A stretch of DNA of 27,767 bases, taken from Euryarchaeota archaeon UBA91 (lineage in GTDB: Archaea > Thermoplasmatota > Poseidoniia > Poseidoniales > Poseidoniaceae). The stretch's first letter is position 1; every line of letters starts with the position of its first letter. Below the pieces are notes generated by a model, which was given only the letters and a program-made list of their open reading frames with translations, searched no databases and had not been told where the DNA came from. A program made the position numbers and the translations under genes. The stretch spans positions 1 to 27,767 of the forward strand of contig DAMU01000006.1 in assembly GCA_002499705.1 (NCBI GenBank). Direction: 5' to 3'. Shown one piece after another: positions 16,332-24,924 of the stretch.

Positions 16332-17149
16332 TCCTCCTCTAGATTGTCGGGTGAAGTGGTGTTTAAACTAATCTTCTCTTGTTTTGGAAGAGTATTCAGT
16401 GCTTCAAGTATGTCATTTCGATGAGGTAGATACAAGGGTAAAAGCAAGACTGCATCCTCCCCGAATTGTTCTCGGAGAGCGGCAAGAGCCCCACGTAAAC
16501 GCTCTGCGTAACGCTGGTTCCGAGAACGGCATACTTCTGGACCGACCAACCATTCACTCAAATCCCACCATGTAGCCGATAATACAGCGGCAGAACCAAA
16601 GTTACTGGAAACACCTTTCGGAGGCTTTTGGGCATCAAAAATATTCTTTTTTACCCGCTTTCTCCATTTCCCGCCTATAGAAATCATCCCGAGTAGTTTT
16701 TTCCAGTGAGATGCTGCTTTGGCTTCTTGAGTGAGGTGCTTATTCCATTCTTCATCATCCGCCGTGGGCTCAATGAAAAAAACTGGTCGTTCATGTCGAA
16801 CGGCATTGCGGTGCAACCGTCGCGGCTCAGGGTCTGGGAAACGACCACTGGTCACTTCTTCAACCATTGAAACTTCGTCTAAAAAAATTCCAAAAGCACC
16901 ACCTGAAATCATACCATGCGAAAGATTGATTCCAGGTGATTCTGCTTCATCTTTTTCTTCTTGAATCCACAAATCAACAACATCTGGAGATTCAAGTAAT
17001 GCCAAACCATTCCATGTATCTCTGGGCCGCATTAATCGAGGATAGACAACGGTCGGCAAGACGCCATGCAGCAAAATGCGACCTCCATCTGGGTCTTCCC
17101 AGAGTTGGTCAGCCCAATCAAGTCGAGCGGGCAAACTCTTCACGCTCAC
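16328..17149 (-). CDS. uncharacterised protein, possible divergent TraB-like fold
   Basis: 273 aa, no signal peptide or membrane helix, so probably cytosolic. I do not recognise it with confidence. Its layout recalls TraB/PrgY-type proteins: an N-terminal GRILLHGVLPT strand followed by PDVVDLWI (TraB: LVGTAHV then PDVVAVEL), a central RPVFFIEPTADDEEWNKHL (TraB: liDRdi), and a C-terminal RNQRYAERLRGAL helix followed by AVLLLPLYLPHRNDILEAL (TraB: ERN.yMA..L then vvaVVGagHv.Gi). The TraB GxxH residues are not preserved, so any activity would differ. The start is GTG 17149, overlapping the stop of the giant surface protein (GTGA); its own stop overlaps the next start (ATGA). This tight coupling to a surface protein and a TBP-fold protein suggests a shared function. 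Confidence 0.8.
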   Translation of the reverse strand: MSVKSLPARLDWADQLWEDPDGGRILLHGVLPTVVYPRLMRPRDTWNGLALLESPDVVDLWIQEEKDEAESPGINLSHGMISGGAFGIFLDEVSMVEEVTSGRFPDPEPRRLHRNAVRHERPVFFIEPTADDEEWNKHLTQEAKAASHWKKLLGMISIGGKWRKRVKKNIFDAQKPPKGVSSNFGSAAVLSATWWDLSEWLVGPEVCRSRNQRYAERLRGALAALREQFGEDAVLLLPLYLPHRNDILEALNTLPKQEKISLNTTSPDNLEEE

Positions 17150-20100
17150 TGGCTGTTAACCCAATCTTGTAGCGCTTCAATGCTCCATCCTTGGTCAAAG
17201 TAGCCTTGGATTTCATCTTGAGTCCATTGTGGGAATGCTTCCATCGCTCGAGCCATTTCTGGCGAAACATTGGCTGCAACAGCTGCTTGAGGTGGTCCTG
17301 AAAGTGGCTTGGATTGGCCTGGTAATTCTGCATATGCTTTGGTGTTCTCATCTTCATAGTCTTCAAACATATCATCATCATTTCCACGTCGAACCAAAAC
17401 AAAGACCAACGTTCCCAAAACGGCCACTGCGATTCCAAGTATGGCGAGGATTAAGAACAATCCACTCGAATCGGAAGATTGACTTTCAACCTTAACATTG
17501 AACTTTTCACCTAAATTGGAACCGTTATACAGAATTTCGTCAGTAGCATCATCAGAAATGAGGTAATACATTCCAGTCGTTGCTAAATCAAATTGCTGCA
17601 ACGTTACTGTAACCCATGCGGATTGACCCACAGGGATTTCACCGGTCGTAACATTGCCTTCAAACACAGGAACGCCTTCATTAATGACCGAACGAATGTT
17701 AAGAACTGTTGAACCATCCATTGTCCCAGTATTCTGAACTTTGATTTCCAAATCCATGTCTTGCCCAACTTCTGGTTTTGCAGGTCGCATAACAACATCG
17801 GTGATGGCGAATGAAGCTTCTTCGAAAATCAATTCATAAGTCGATTTATGTTCAGCATTGCTCGACAAAATCGGTTGAGCCGGACTACCGCCGTCAAGGG
17901 CTTGGGCACCCGCAGAGTCAGTCGCATCAAGCCAGAAGACGATATCAGTGCCTGTGATTTGGCTTGCTTCAGGTTCAGGTTGGCCTTCAGTAATTGGCCA
18001 TAGATCTACACATTCTGCAGTTGCGAAATATGAGGTGCCACTGGGAGTAAGTGTGAGTTCTTGCGACTGTGGTTCATCACCAAAAGTGCTACGATAAACG
18101 GGCCAAATATCTGTGGCGCTCGAACCAACATAGTAACTCCATGCTACAGAAACATCACCTTGGAACAAGGCTTGTTGTTCTCGAAGAATAACTTCAATAT
18201 CTACACAATGGTAGGACGATGTCGGAATGAAATTCGCAAGCGTTTCATCGTTTGAATCCTTAACCGTCCAAGAATCGAGAACAACGACTGGCGGGGTTCC
18301 ATCGACCTTCAAATTGAAACTCTGACAACCATATGATGATGCAGATGCACAGATAGCAGAGGTTGTATCGACCGCACCGAATGGCAATCCTTCAATGCCA
18401 TTTCCACACTCGCCGTTTGATCCGCCGGCTCCACCGGTTGCATCATAAGGACACAAACGGAAGGTGTACGTGTAATCATTCGTATTAATTGGAACAGTGA
18501 TGTTGATATCGAAAACTCCACCAGTAAAAGAGTGGTACGTCACTTCTCCAGGATACGCAAAATATCCTTTAGCACCATCGGATTCAGCATTTTGCCGAGT
18601 GAGTTCGAGTGTCAATTCAATTTCCGGAGTAATGTAAACTTCATTGAGGATTCCATCCAGATAAGCATACTGGCCTTGGAATGAAACAATGTCTCCTGGA
18701 TAAACAAATCCGCTTCTTACATCTTCGGTCAACCCAGGTGTTTCCATGAGGTCAGTGAAAATTGGTGTAATCATTTGGTTGTTGACCGTATCTGCACGAT
18801 AATCAAGTTGGATACCGTCGCTGTAGTGCCAGTCTTGAATGTGTCGACCTGGAGCAGGTAGCATTCTGTATCGTGGATTATCAAGGTCTTGCATATACAA
18901 GACTGGATTGTTAAGTGAAGTTGTAGCGCCAGGCAGACCCCACGTCATGCGTATTGGCAAATCAAGATAAAAGTCAGATTCAAACGGATCAATCAGAACA
19001 TTACCGCTCATTCGAAGTACCTGTGGTCCCTTGAAATCTCCATCTTCTTGTAGAATTTCGATGTAAGGACTGTTGGTCCAAGCAGTTTCGTTTCTTGGAT
19101 AATAATAGACGGTCATATCGTCTCGATCGTCTGCTAAGTCGATACGGAAGTAATCGATGTCTCGCCATCCATTGTCATCGTTTGCTTCAACAATAAGGTG
19201 GTATACGTTTCCAGCATACATTGTGTGGTTCCATTTACCGTTGTATTGTTGTTGATTAGATTTCAAGAATCTATTATCTTGAGAATCATCGATGAAGAAA
19301 TTACGGACAACTGGAGATTTCGAATTCATTGAAACATAGGTGAAATAATCATTTTCAAATCCTGGTGCACCGCCGTTAATCGGATTTCCTGCCTTGTCGT
19401 ATCCTTCAATCCAAACGCTAACTTTTCCAACAGGGTCTTGACCAACGTTTGCATTGTCGTTAAAGGATGCGGTATAATTTGCGTATGGTGCAGCACCATC
19501 GCTGTATGCAGTGACGGTGATGTATTCGTCCGCCTCAGGCTGACCGTTCGAATTCGTATCATGGTCGTATTGAACCCAAACTTTCAGGTCGAGTTCTTCA
19601 GGAGGGTTTGGCAAATCACTGGCATTAATTCGAACCGATTGATCACCTGTAGAGGTCGGGTTCGATGAAGGAACAACCCACGTATCGTCAACCATAACTC
19701 GCCAGTTACTGTCAAGGGCTGGGTCGACTTGTCCGTTGAGAATTCGAACGCTCATCAAATTCGGGTCAAGTGTATCAATAGAGAGATTGAAAGGAATTCC
19801 ACATGAACTATCTGGACGGTATTCGGCAGCAGGACACAATGTGTCTCCACCCGTATAACCATCAAGACGGAATCTGTAGGTGTCTTGACCTGCAGCCATT
19901 CCAAGGTCGATATTCCAATTGAAATCTCCGTTAGAAGTTCCTGATTGGTTGGCTACTTGAATCCATTCAATGGTAACGTTGCCACCCGAATTATTGAATG
20001 TTTTTTGTTCAAGAACCATGAAGTAACCGCTTGGGTTTGGAGATATAGACAAATCTTGGAGGCGGACAGAACCGACAACATTGACTGTCTGCCCAGATGT

Positions 20101-23061
20101 TCCGTCATCGAGATCTTGGACAATTCCTATGTTGTTAAGCACTTGGAACGAGGTGATTATTGCATCGTTTTCAACAGCATTACCGCCGGTTGGTGCGAGA
20201 AGAGCCGCATCAGGCAGGCCGTTGACGCCATTGGATGCAATCAATCCGGAATAGATACGTACTTCATCGGTATCTTCCCAGTTTGAATTAACGATAAAGC
20301 GCCATGTGATTTGCTCTCCATCGCTGATAGGAGCAACGCTCGACGATTCAAGCGAGATGAGATCCAAAGGATCGGAGGATTCAGAGAACAGTCCAGCAAT
20401 AGAGCTGAGCACAACATCTCCAGTCTTCGATTCAAAAGTCAGTGTTGCTTCTGACAAACTTGCTCCGGTAAGCGAACTAACAGTATGAGTGGTAACGATT
20501 TCATAGATTCCACCGTTTGGATACAATCCAATTGGATTTCCGACCAAACTAATCGAGTTGTCATAACCGCTCGAGGTAGTCACTTGGAGATTTGATAGAT
20601 GAACGCCGCCTCCGAGAGAGCCGGATACCTTCATCTTGACTTCTGCTGTTGAACCGCCATCCCACAATGCAATACCTTTGTTGAGTTCACGGTCTAATCC
20701 GTCGCTGCTTCCAATCGAGTTCGTGTAATTATACACGATGTCGAGGTCTCGAACAACCATTTGAGCACCGGTGGAAGCATTTGGAGAGGATGCTTTCATT
20801 CTGAACGTTTGCCATTCATTCCCATATGCGTCGTAATGACTGATAGGGACCAAGGCGTTCGAAAGCAGCGAGTTGAGAGGATCTTTCAAATCCATAGACT
20901 CGCTTAGCAATTCAGGGAAAATCAGTGTATTATTTTCAACCGAGCCAAGAACAACTTCTTGAGTTCCTGACAAGAGTGACAACTCAAATCCTTCAACTGG
21001 GTCGCTGGTAGAGTGAATGCCAACCTGGTCAAGAGCAAAATCGACGGAGGTAACTTCTGCTCCTTTTGGAAGCATGAACATGGCACCTTCTGCTACGCCT
21101 GTGCTGTCAACAGTGAGTGTTGAAGAAGATTGTCCGTAATTAACACCGTCAACCTTGCTTTGCAAAAATGTTGTTTGTCGACCAAACCCACCGAATGCTG
21201 GCTCTTCAAAGCCCCAATCAACTTGTCCGTCAGCTGCGACGTCAAGCTGGACGTGTTCTGTGTGATGACCAAAAGTCAAATCAAACCAAATTCCACCAAC
21301 ATTGCAGGGATTCTGATAGGAGAGGAGCGAAGTAAAACCAAACAATGGCTCTGGAAGAGCATATGTCGTTCCATCTTCAACTCCGGCCAATCCTTCTCCA
21401 CCATAACCAATGATAGAAAGGTCTGGAACTTCAGAACAATCGTCTTGAATCATTGGCGTAATGTGTGTAATTGGGCGATTAAAGTTACTTCTTTCGAGAA
21501 CTGGTGTATATGTTGTATCCGTTACAAGTGGTGTATACATCATCGGTTGACCGTTTCCTGGAGTCTCCCATACACCATCAACAATATTCATCATCATCCC
21601 TGTCGATTGATTGAATCCCGTTCCTACTCGAGTGCCTATGCTGAACCCGTGGAACACTGGAGAGGATAAACGACTTGGACCGGAGTCAAAGGTCAATTTG
21701 AAATCTATTGAAGGGTGATCTGTTGAACTAACATCCCATAATTCAATGATTTTGCCTTGAAGATTGGTCATCGTTTTACCGTTACGGTCAACGATAACTT
21801 GCCCGGTTGCAGAATCAAGTACTTCAACTGAGATCGTTGCAGAGGTGGTTGTTTCAGATTCAATGGTGAGTATTCCAAATCCATTCGGTTGGTTCTCACC
21901 GCTGGATGCGGATGGAAGAAAACCATTGATTGACATATCTGCGGATTGAGGCAATGGGTCTCCAACTCGGAAGTTGTCAATGTACCATCCGGCCTTTCCA
22001 CCATCGGTTCCGCCGATGTTATTGTCTTCCATAACAAATCGGAATTGAACGTATTGACCTACATATTGAATCAAATCAACAGCAAGATTTGCCCATCCGG
22101 TAGGATTCGAAATTGATGTGGAGGAACCGGCTAGACCGTAATCGCCTTGCGCAAGTCCTTGGCATCGGGCATCAATTTGCCCTGCACCAGTTGAACCACT
22201 TCCTCTCGCATAGTAGCCGTTACCGTATCCAACACCGGATGAGTTGGATAAGTCAATGTCAATTGGTGCAAAACCGGCAGGGTCATTGTCGACAAAATCA
22301 TCGTTATATGAGGAGCGGATTTCCATGTATGCACAATCTCGATAGTAAACAGGAGGGTTTGTTCCTTGACCGGTCTGCATGTCAAGGTCGTGCCATGAAT
22401 CAAAGAAAGCCATGTGGTTCTTCAGCGAAGAGTCAACGTATATTGAGGCAGAAGTCATTCGATATGTGATGCCATTTTGGCCTGCCCATTCATTGGAATA
22501 ATCATCATCAGTCAGTCCAGTACCCCAGCAATAGTCGCCACTTGAACAGTTAGGGATGTTCGAGTTTGGAGGAACAGTCGTCTGATCGATAGGGCCGTGG
22601 TCCCATCCAAATTGGTTCTGAGCAAAAGCGCGGTGGTCAAGGAAACCGGCGTTGGTTTCTTCAAAATCAGTAAGGAAACCTTCAGCCTTCAATTTGACAG
22701 GGACGGCGTTGGAACCCTCTTCGTAAATGAAGTGCGAGGCATTGGAGAATTTGGTGAGTTGATTGTTGTACATCGGATTCCAAACTCTCGGCATGGTCTC
22801 AATATCGACTCTCGTATGAGCACTGTGTTCGACCATACTGGTAGAAATGTCCATTGAAGCACTGGTCACTGTTTCATCGGCAGGAAGGGGAACCGTTCCC
22901 GAATCAACATCGACAAAAGAACTACCATCACGCATTTCGATGTCTGCAGTGGAATTTCCATTTCCAAACGTGGTCACGTTTGCAGCTGCTGCGAATGGCG
23001 CTAAAACCATTAAGGAAACGAGAAATAAAGCGGCTTTCAGTTGTCGATTATTATGGGTCAT
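17146..23061 (-). CDS. giant secreted/membrane-anchored surface protein (1971 aa)
   Basis: Begins with a signal peptide (MTHNNRQLKAALFLVSLMVL, cleavage near FAAAANVT). The extracellular part of about 1840 residues is Asn/Ser/Thr/Gly rich with many N-glycosylation sequons. It includes an Immune-inhibitor-A/MAM-like jelly-roll region at about 170-365, ending in GWYIDNFRVG; many beta-sandwich segments; a canonical EF-hand-type calcium loop at 1168-1179 (DTNSNGQPEADE); scattered Cys pairs; and a CARDB-like domain at about 1757-1840 (PEVGQDMDLEIKVQNTGTMDG). One membrane helix (about 1864-1889) is followed by RR and a 79-residue cytoplasmic tail: first acidic, then a compact helical end (FPQWTQDEIQGYFDQGWSIE) that looks like a small UBA/SHOCT-sized docking domain. 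ATG 23061 is preceded by GGTAGGTGAG; the 18-codon upstream extension is unlikely. No catalytic motif seen; adhesion or polymer binding is inferred. Confidence 0.9.
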   Translation of the reverse strand: MTHNNRQLKAALFLVSLMVLAPFAAAANVTTFGNGNSTADIEMRDGSSFVDVDSGTVPLPADETVTSASMDISTSMVEHSAHTRVDIETMPRVWNPMYNNQLTKFSNASHFIYEEGSNAVPVKLKAEGFLTDFEETNAGFLDHRAFAQNQFGWDHGPIDQTTVPPNSNIPNCSSGDYCWGTGLTDDDYSNEWAGQNGITYRMTSASIYVDSSLKNHMAFFDSWHDLDMQTGQGTNPPVYYRDCAYMEIRSSYNDDFVDNDPAGFAPIDIDLSNSSGVGYGNGYYARGSGSTGAGQIDARCQGLAQGDYGLAGSSTSISNPTGWANLAVDLIQYVGQYVQFRFVMEDNNIGGTDGGKAGWYIDNFRVGDPLPQSADMSINGFLPSASSGENQPNGFGILTIESETTTSATISVEVLDSATGQVIVDRNGKTMTNLQGKIIELWDVSSTDHPSIDFKLTFDSGPSRLSSPVFHGFSIGTRVGTGFNQSTGMMMNIVDGVWETPGNGQPMMYTPLVTDTTYTPVLERSNFNRPITHITPMIQDDCSEVPDLSIIGYGGEGLAGVEDGTTYALPEPLFGFTSLLSYQNPCNVGGIWFDLTFGHHTEHVQLDVAADGQVDWGFEEPAFGGFGRQTTFLQSKVDGVNYGQSSSTLTVDSTGVAEGAMFMLPKGAEVTSVDFALDQVGIHSTSDPVEGFELSLLSGTQEVVLGSVENNTLIFPELLSESMDLKDPLNSLLSNALVPISHYDAYGNEWQTFRMKASSPNASTGAQMVVRDLDIVYNYTNSIGSSDGLDRELNKGIALWDGGSTAEVKMKVSGSLGGGVHLSNLQVTTSSGYDNSISLVGNPIGLYPNGGIYEIVTTHTVSSLTGASLSEATLTFESKTGDVVLSSIAGLFSESSDPLDLISLESSSVAPISDGEQITWRFIVNSNWEDTDEVRIYSGLIASNGVNGLPDAALLAPTGGNAVENDAIITSFQVLNNIGIVQDLDDGTSGQTVNVVGSVRLQDLSISPNPSGYFMVLEQKTFNNSGGNVTIEWIQVANQSGTSNGDFNWNIDLGMAAGQDTYRFRLDGYTGGDTLCPAAEYRPDSSCGIPFNLSIDTLDPNLMSVRILNGQVDPALDSNWRVMVDDTWVVPSSNPTSTGDQSVRINASDLPNPPEELDLKVWVQYDHDTNSNGQPEADEYITVTAYSDGAAPYANYTASFNDNANVGQDPVGKVSVWIEGYDKAGNPINGGAPGFENDYFTYVSMNSKSPVVRNFFIDDSQDNRFLKSNQQQYNGKWNHTMYAGNVYHLIVEANDDNGWRDIDYFRIDLADDRDDMTVYYYPRNETAWTNSPYIEILQEDGDFKGPQVLRMSGNVLIDPFESDFYLDLPIRMTWGLPGATTSLNNPVLYMQDLDNPRYRMLPAPGRHIQDWHYSDGIQLDYRADTVNNQMITPIFTDLMETPGLTEDVRSGFVYPGDIVSFQGQYAYLDGILNEVYITPEIELTLELTRQNAESDGAKGYFAYPGEVTYHSFTGGVFDINITVPINTNDYTYTFRLCPYDATGGAGGSNGECGNGIEGLPFGAVDTTSAICASASSYGCQSFNLKVDGTPPVVVLDSWTVKDSNDETLANFIPTSSYHCVDIEVILREQQALFQGDVSVAWSYYVGSSATDIWPVYRSTFGDEPQSQELTLTPSGTSYFATAECVDLWPITEGQPEPEASQITGTDIVFWLDATDSAGAQALDGGSPAQPILSSNAEHKSTYELIFEEASFAITDVVMRPAKPEVGQDMDLEIKVQNTGTMDGSTVLNIRSVINEGVPVFEGNVTTGEIPVGQSAWVTVTLQQFDLATTGMYYLISDDATDEILYNGSNLGEKFNVKVESQSSDSSGLFLILAILGIAVAVLGTLVFVLVRRGNDDDMFEDYEDENTKAYAELPGQSKPLSGPPQAAVAANVSPEMARAMEAFPQWTQDEIQGYFDQGWSIEALQDWVNSQ

Positions 23062-23127
23062 TGACTCACCTACCCTCTGTCCGAAGATTCCTTCACCTAT
23101 AATCGCAACGGACACATGCCCAAGAAC

Positions 23128-23144
23128 CCCCTCCTACGGAGGGG
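23128..23144. other. GC-rich stem-loop upstream of the giant surface protein
   Basis: CCCCTCC and GGAGGGG form a perfect 7-bp stem with a TAC loop, followed on the plus strand by TTTT. As an RNA on the minus strand it would lie 67 nt upstream of the surface protein ATG; on the plus strand it resembles an intrinsic terminator with no gene before it. Confidence 0.5.
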
Positions 23145-23148
23145 TTTT

Positions 23149-23169
23149 GAAAAAAGCAGGAATTTAGAG
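23149..23169 (-). terminator. second copy of the T-tract terminator-like element
   Basis: On the minus strand CTGCTTTTTTC again, with flanks almost identical to the copy at 15762-15781 and a hairpin next to it on the same side. If it is a terminator, a minus-strand transcript must enter from the right, which fits the small ORF ending at 23164. Confidence 0.45.
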
Positions 23170-23364
23170 TTTAACTACCCGCCTTTGATGCCAGGCATCC
23201 AGTGTAATTTTCCTAAAGTTCCCAACCGGTTTTCGCTTTTTTGAAGCCATTCGAGATTTGCTATTGTCGTCGGAGACTAAAGCATTACACACTTTCTCCT
23301 CGACCATGAGTGGTGCCCGTGGCTCAAGGTCAAGAAACCACCTCCGAACGGGATTACTCCACAT
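23164..23364 (-). CDS. doubtful small basic protein (66 aa)
   Basis: Open frame from ATG 23364 to TAA at 23164-23166; a shorter version starts at ATG 23307 (47 aa). The C-terminal half is basic (MASKKRKPVGNFRKITLDAW). For it: the stop is followed after a few bases by the T-tract element also found behind the TBP-like gene. Against it: no Shine-Dalgarno, only 32 bp between its longer start and the thioesterase start, and frequent AGG/CGG arginine codons. It could also be the trace of a non-coding RNA. No family recognised. Confidence 0.25.
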   Translation of the reverse strand: MWSNPVRRWFLDLEPRAPLMVEEKVCNALVSDDNSKSRMASKKRKPVGNFRKITLDAWHQRRVVKL

Positions 23365-23396
23365 GAGTTCTTGAGGGAGAACCTTGCCGGACAAAC

Positions 23397-23858
23397 ATGG
23401 AACCTTATTCCAAAGAACCGGCAACCTTGATTGAAGAAGTCTTTCCAGGGGATACAAATACCTATGACACATTGTTTGGAGGGAGGCTTCTTTCCTTGAT
23501 GGATAAAGCCGGAGGAATCTCTTGTTCCAAATTTGCACACCGTGAATTTGTTACAATTTCGATTGATACTTTGACGTTTATTGCACCTGCTCGCAAAGGC
23601 GACTTACTGGAAGTATCTGGTAAAGTCGTCTTTACAAGCAGCCATACTGCATGTTCAAAAGTTACAGCATTGGCAGTGAATAAATCAACGTGGGAAAAGA
23701 AGAAGATTTGTGAAGGATACTTTTTCTTCGTAGCCATCGATTCGATGATGAGACCAATTCCAATTCCTCAATTCGTGGTTGAACATGAGGAAGAAAAGAG
23801 AGATTGGGAGCGAGCGAAAGAGATTCGTGAACACATGCTTGCGATGAAGAACAAGTAA
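23397..23858 (+). CDS. hot-dog acyl-CoA thioesterase (YciA/BFIT-like)
   Basis: 153 aa, a single hot-dog domain of the acyl-CoA hydrolase family that splits acyl-thioesters to free acid and CoA. Seen: DTNTYDTLFGGRLLSLMDKAGG near the N-terminus, containing the family's N-x-x-x-T-L-F-G-G block and the catalytic-type Asp in LMD; then VTISIDTLTFIAPARKGDLLEV, matching the family's 'vd.l.F..pi..Gd' core; and a charged C-terminal helix. No membrane segment. ATG 23397 is the only sensible start; GAGGGAGAA lies too far upstream to be a standard ribosome site, so the mRNA may be leaderless. It is first of three plus-strand genes. In this window it is the only candidate for releasing or recycling acyl chains made by the synthase at 2829-13526, but it is about 10 kb away and not in that operon, so the link is inference. 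Confidence 0.9.
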   Translation: MEPYSKEPATLIEEVFPGDTNTYDTLFGGRLLSLMDKAGGISCSKFAHREFVTISIDTLTFIAPARKGDLLEVSGKVVFTSSHTACSKVTALAVNKSTWEKKKICEGYFFFVAIDSMMRPIPIPQFVVEHEEEKRDWERAKEIREHMLAMKNK

Positions 23859-23901
23859 GTTCAACCCGTACATTGATGTGGGCTATTCAGGTGGACTAAA
23901 C

Positions 23902-24924
23902 ATGCCTGTCCTCAACATCGCCATGATTGGTTCAGATGAATTGGCTCGTGAGATTGCTAAAGCAACGGACCAAAGAGACGTTCACACCTATGTCCACAAA
24001 GAGCCTGGCCAAAATGGGCCTCGAATTCTTTCCATTATTCGCCCGGCAAAATATCCTGAACGACTTCGTCCGTTCTTGAATGCACTTTCTGCAGCAAGGA
24101 TCGGCCTGTTGGAGATTTCAGCAGTGGACGCTACCTTGGGCGAGGCTCTTGTCGCTTTTGCAAGCGCCAATATCTCCAAAGGAATTGCCGTGATCAATCC
24201 ACTTGAAGGTGAATGGGTTGATGAAGAACAAGTGAAAATGTTGTTCAATCAAGCAGGGTTGAAAGAATGGACTTTTGAGAAAAAAGATGGAATACAATTA
24301 CGCAATACTTTGTATCAACACATGGATGATATTTCCGAAGAATTATCTGCCAGTGCAGAAGGACCTCTTGTCCTCCCTGTAGACCAGTATTTTAATGTCA
24401 AAGGAATCGGACTGGTCGCAATTGGATATGTTCAATCTGGGACAGTGAAAGTGCATGATGATGTCGTCTTACTCCCCGCAAACGGTACTGGAAATGCCAA
24501 ATCACTCCAAGTTATGGACGATGACGTACCAGAAGCAGTTGCTGGCGACCGGGTTGGACTTGCTTTAAGAAATGCCAAAGAAGAGCATTTGGGCAGTGGA
24601 ACACTCTTGGTTCGGCCCGCAGTTGAAGATAAAAAAACCAATACGAACATCCCGCTTGCAGTCGTTGCTCACAATAGCTCAACGATGAAACTCAGCCGCT
24701 CACCTTTCCAAAAGAGAATCCTTGCTGAAGGAGATGTGATTCATGCGAGTGTAGATCTACAATTTGTTGTCGGCAGAATAAGTTCAGTCAATGGCGAAGA
24801 AATGCAAGTTAATTGGGAATCTCCCCTATTCATACGTCGAGAGAATCCTGAAGCAACTCTTATTGCACAATTAGATTCAAAACCACGCATTATGGGTAAT
24901 GCAATTCTCACTCACATCGAATAA
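23902..24924 (+). CDS. EF-Tu/SelB-like protein with degenerate GTPase domain
   Basis: 340 aa. The N-terminal ~160 residues keep the outline of a translational GTPase, but the P-loop is gone: MIGSDELAREIAKAT stands where GxxxxGKT is expected, and no DxxG or NKxD is visible. Residues about 170-250 form an EF-Tu domain-2-like beta barrel (PVDQYFNVKGIGLVAIGYVQSGTVKVHDDVVLLP, then VPEAVAGDRVGLALRNA), followed by a second barrel to the end. Archaea are known to carry SelB-like paralogues of this kind without assigned function; a role at the ribosome or tRNA without GTP hydrolysis is possible. I chose ATG 23902 because AGGTGG lies 7 nt upstream; the frame continues to a GTG at 23878 without support. 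It follows the thioesterase gene after 43 nt, so co-transcription is likely. Confidence 0.82.
   Translation: MPVLNIAMIGSDELAREIAKATDQRDVHTYVHKEPGQNGPRILSIIRPAKYPERLRPFLNALSAARIGLLEISAVDATLGEALVAFASANISKGIAVINPLEGEWVDEEQVKMLFNQAGLKEWTFEKKDGIQLRNTLYQHMDDISEELSASAEGPLVLPVDQYFNVKGIGLVAIGYVQSGTVKVHDDVVLLPANGTGNAKSLQVMDDDVPEAVAGDRVGLALRNAKEEHLGSGTLLVRPAVEDKKTNTNIPLAVVAHNSSTMKLSRSPFQKRILAEGDVIHASVDLQFVVGRISSVNGEEMQVNWESPLFIRRENPEATLIAQLDSKPRIMGNAILTHIE

Larger units (their letters stand above)
23062..23396. other. longest intergenic region, divergent promoters
   Basis: 335 bp between the giant surface protein (minus) and the thioesterase (plus). It holds a TATA-like ATTATAGG on the minus strand near 23097-23103, which would place the surface-protein transcript start about 14 nt before its ATG; a GC-rich hairpin at 23128-23144; a T-tract element at 23149-23169; and a doubtful small minus-strand ORF (23164-23364). 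No tRNA-like fold or repeat array was seen. No convincing TATA box is visible for the thioesterase. Confidence 0.6.

Noticed and set aside
23128..23148. Intrinsic terminator of a plus-strand gene
   Set aside because: The hairpin plus TTTT looks right, but no plus-strand gene precedes it and archaea do not generally need hairpins for termination.
23277..23540. Minus-strand frame overlapping the thioesterase start
   Set aside because: No family features; it runs antisense to a well-supported gene and has no ribosome site at its start.
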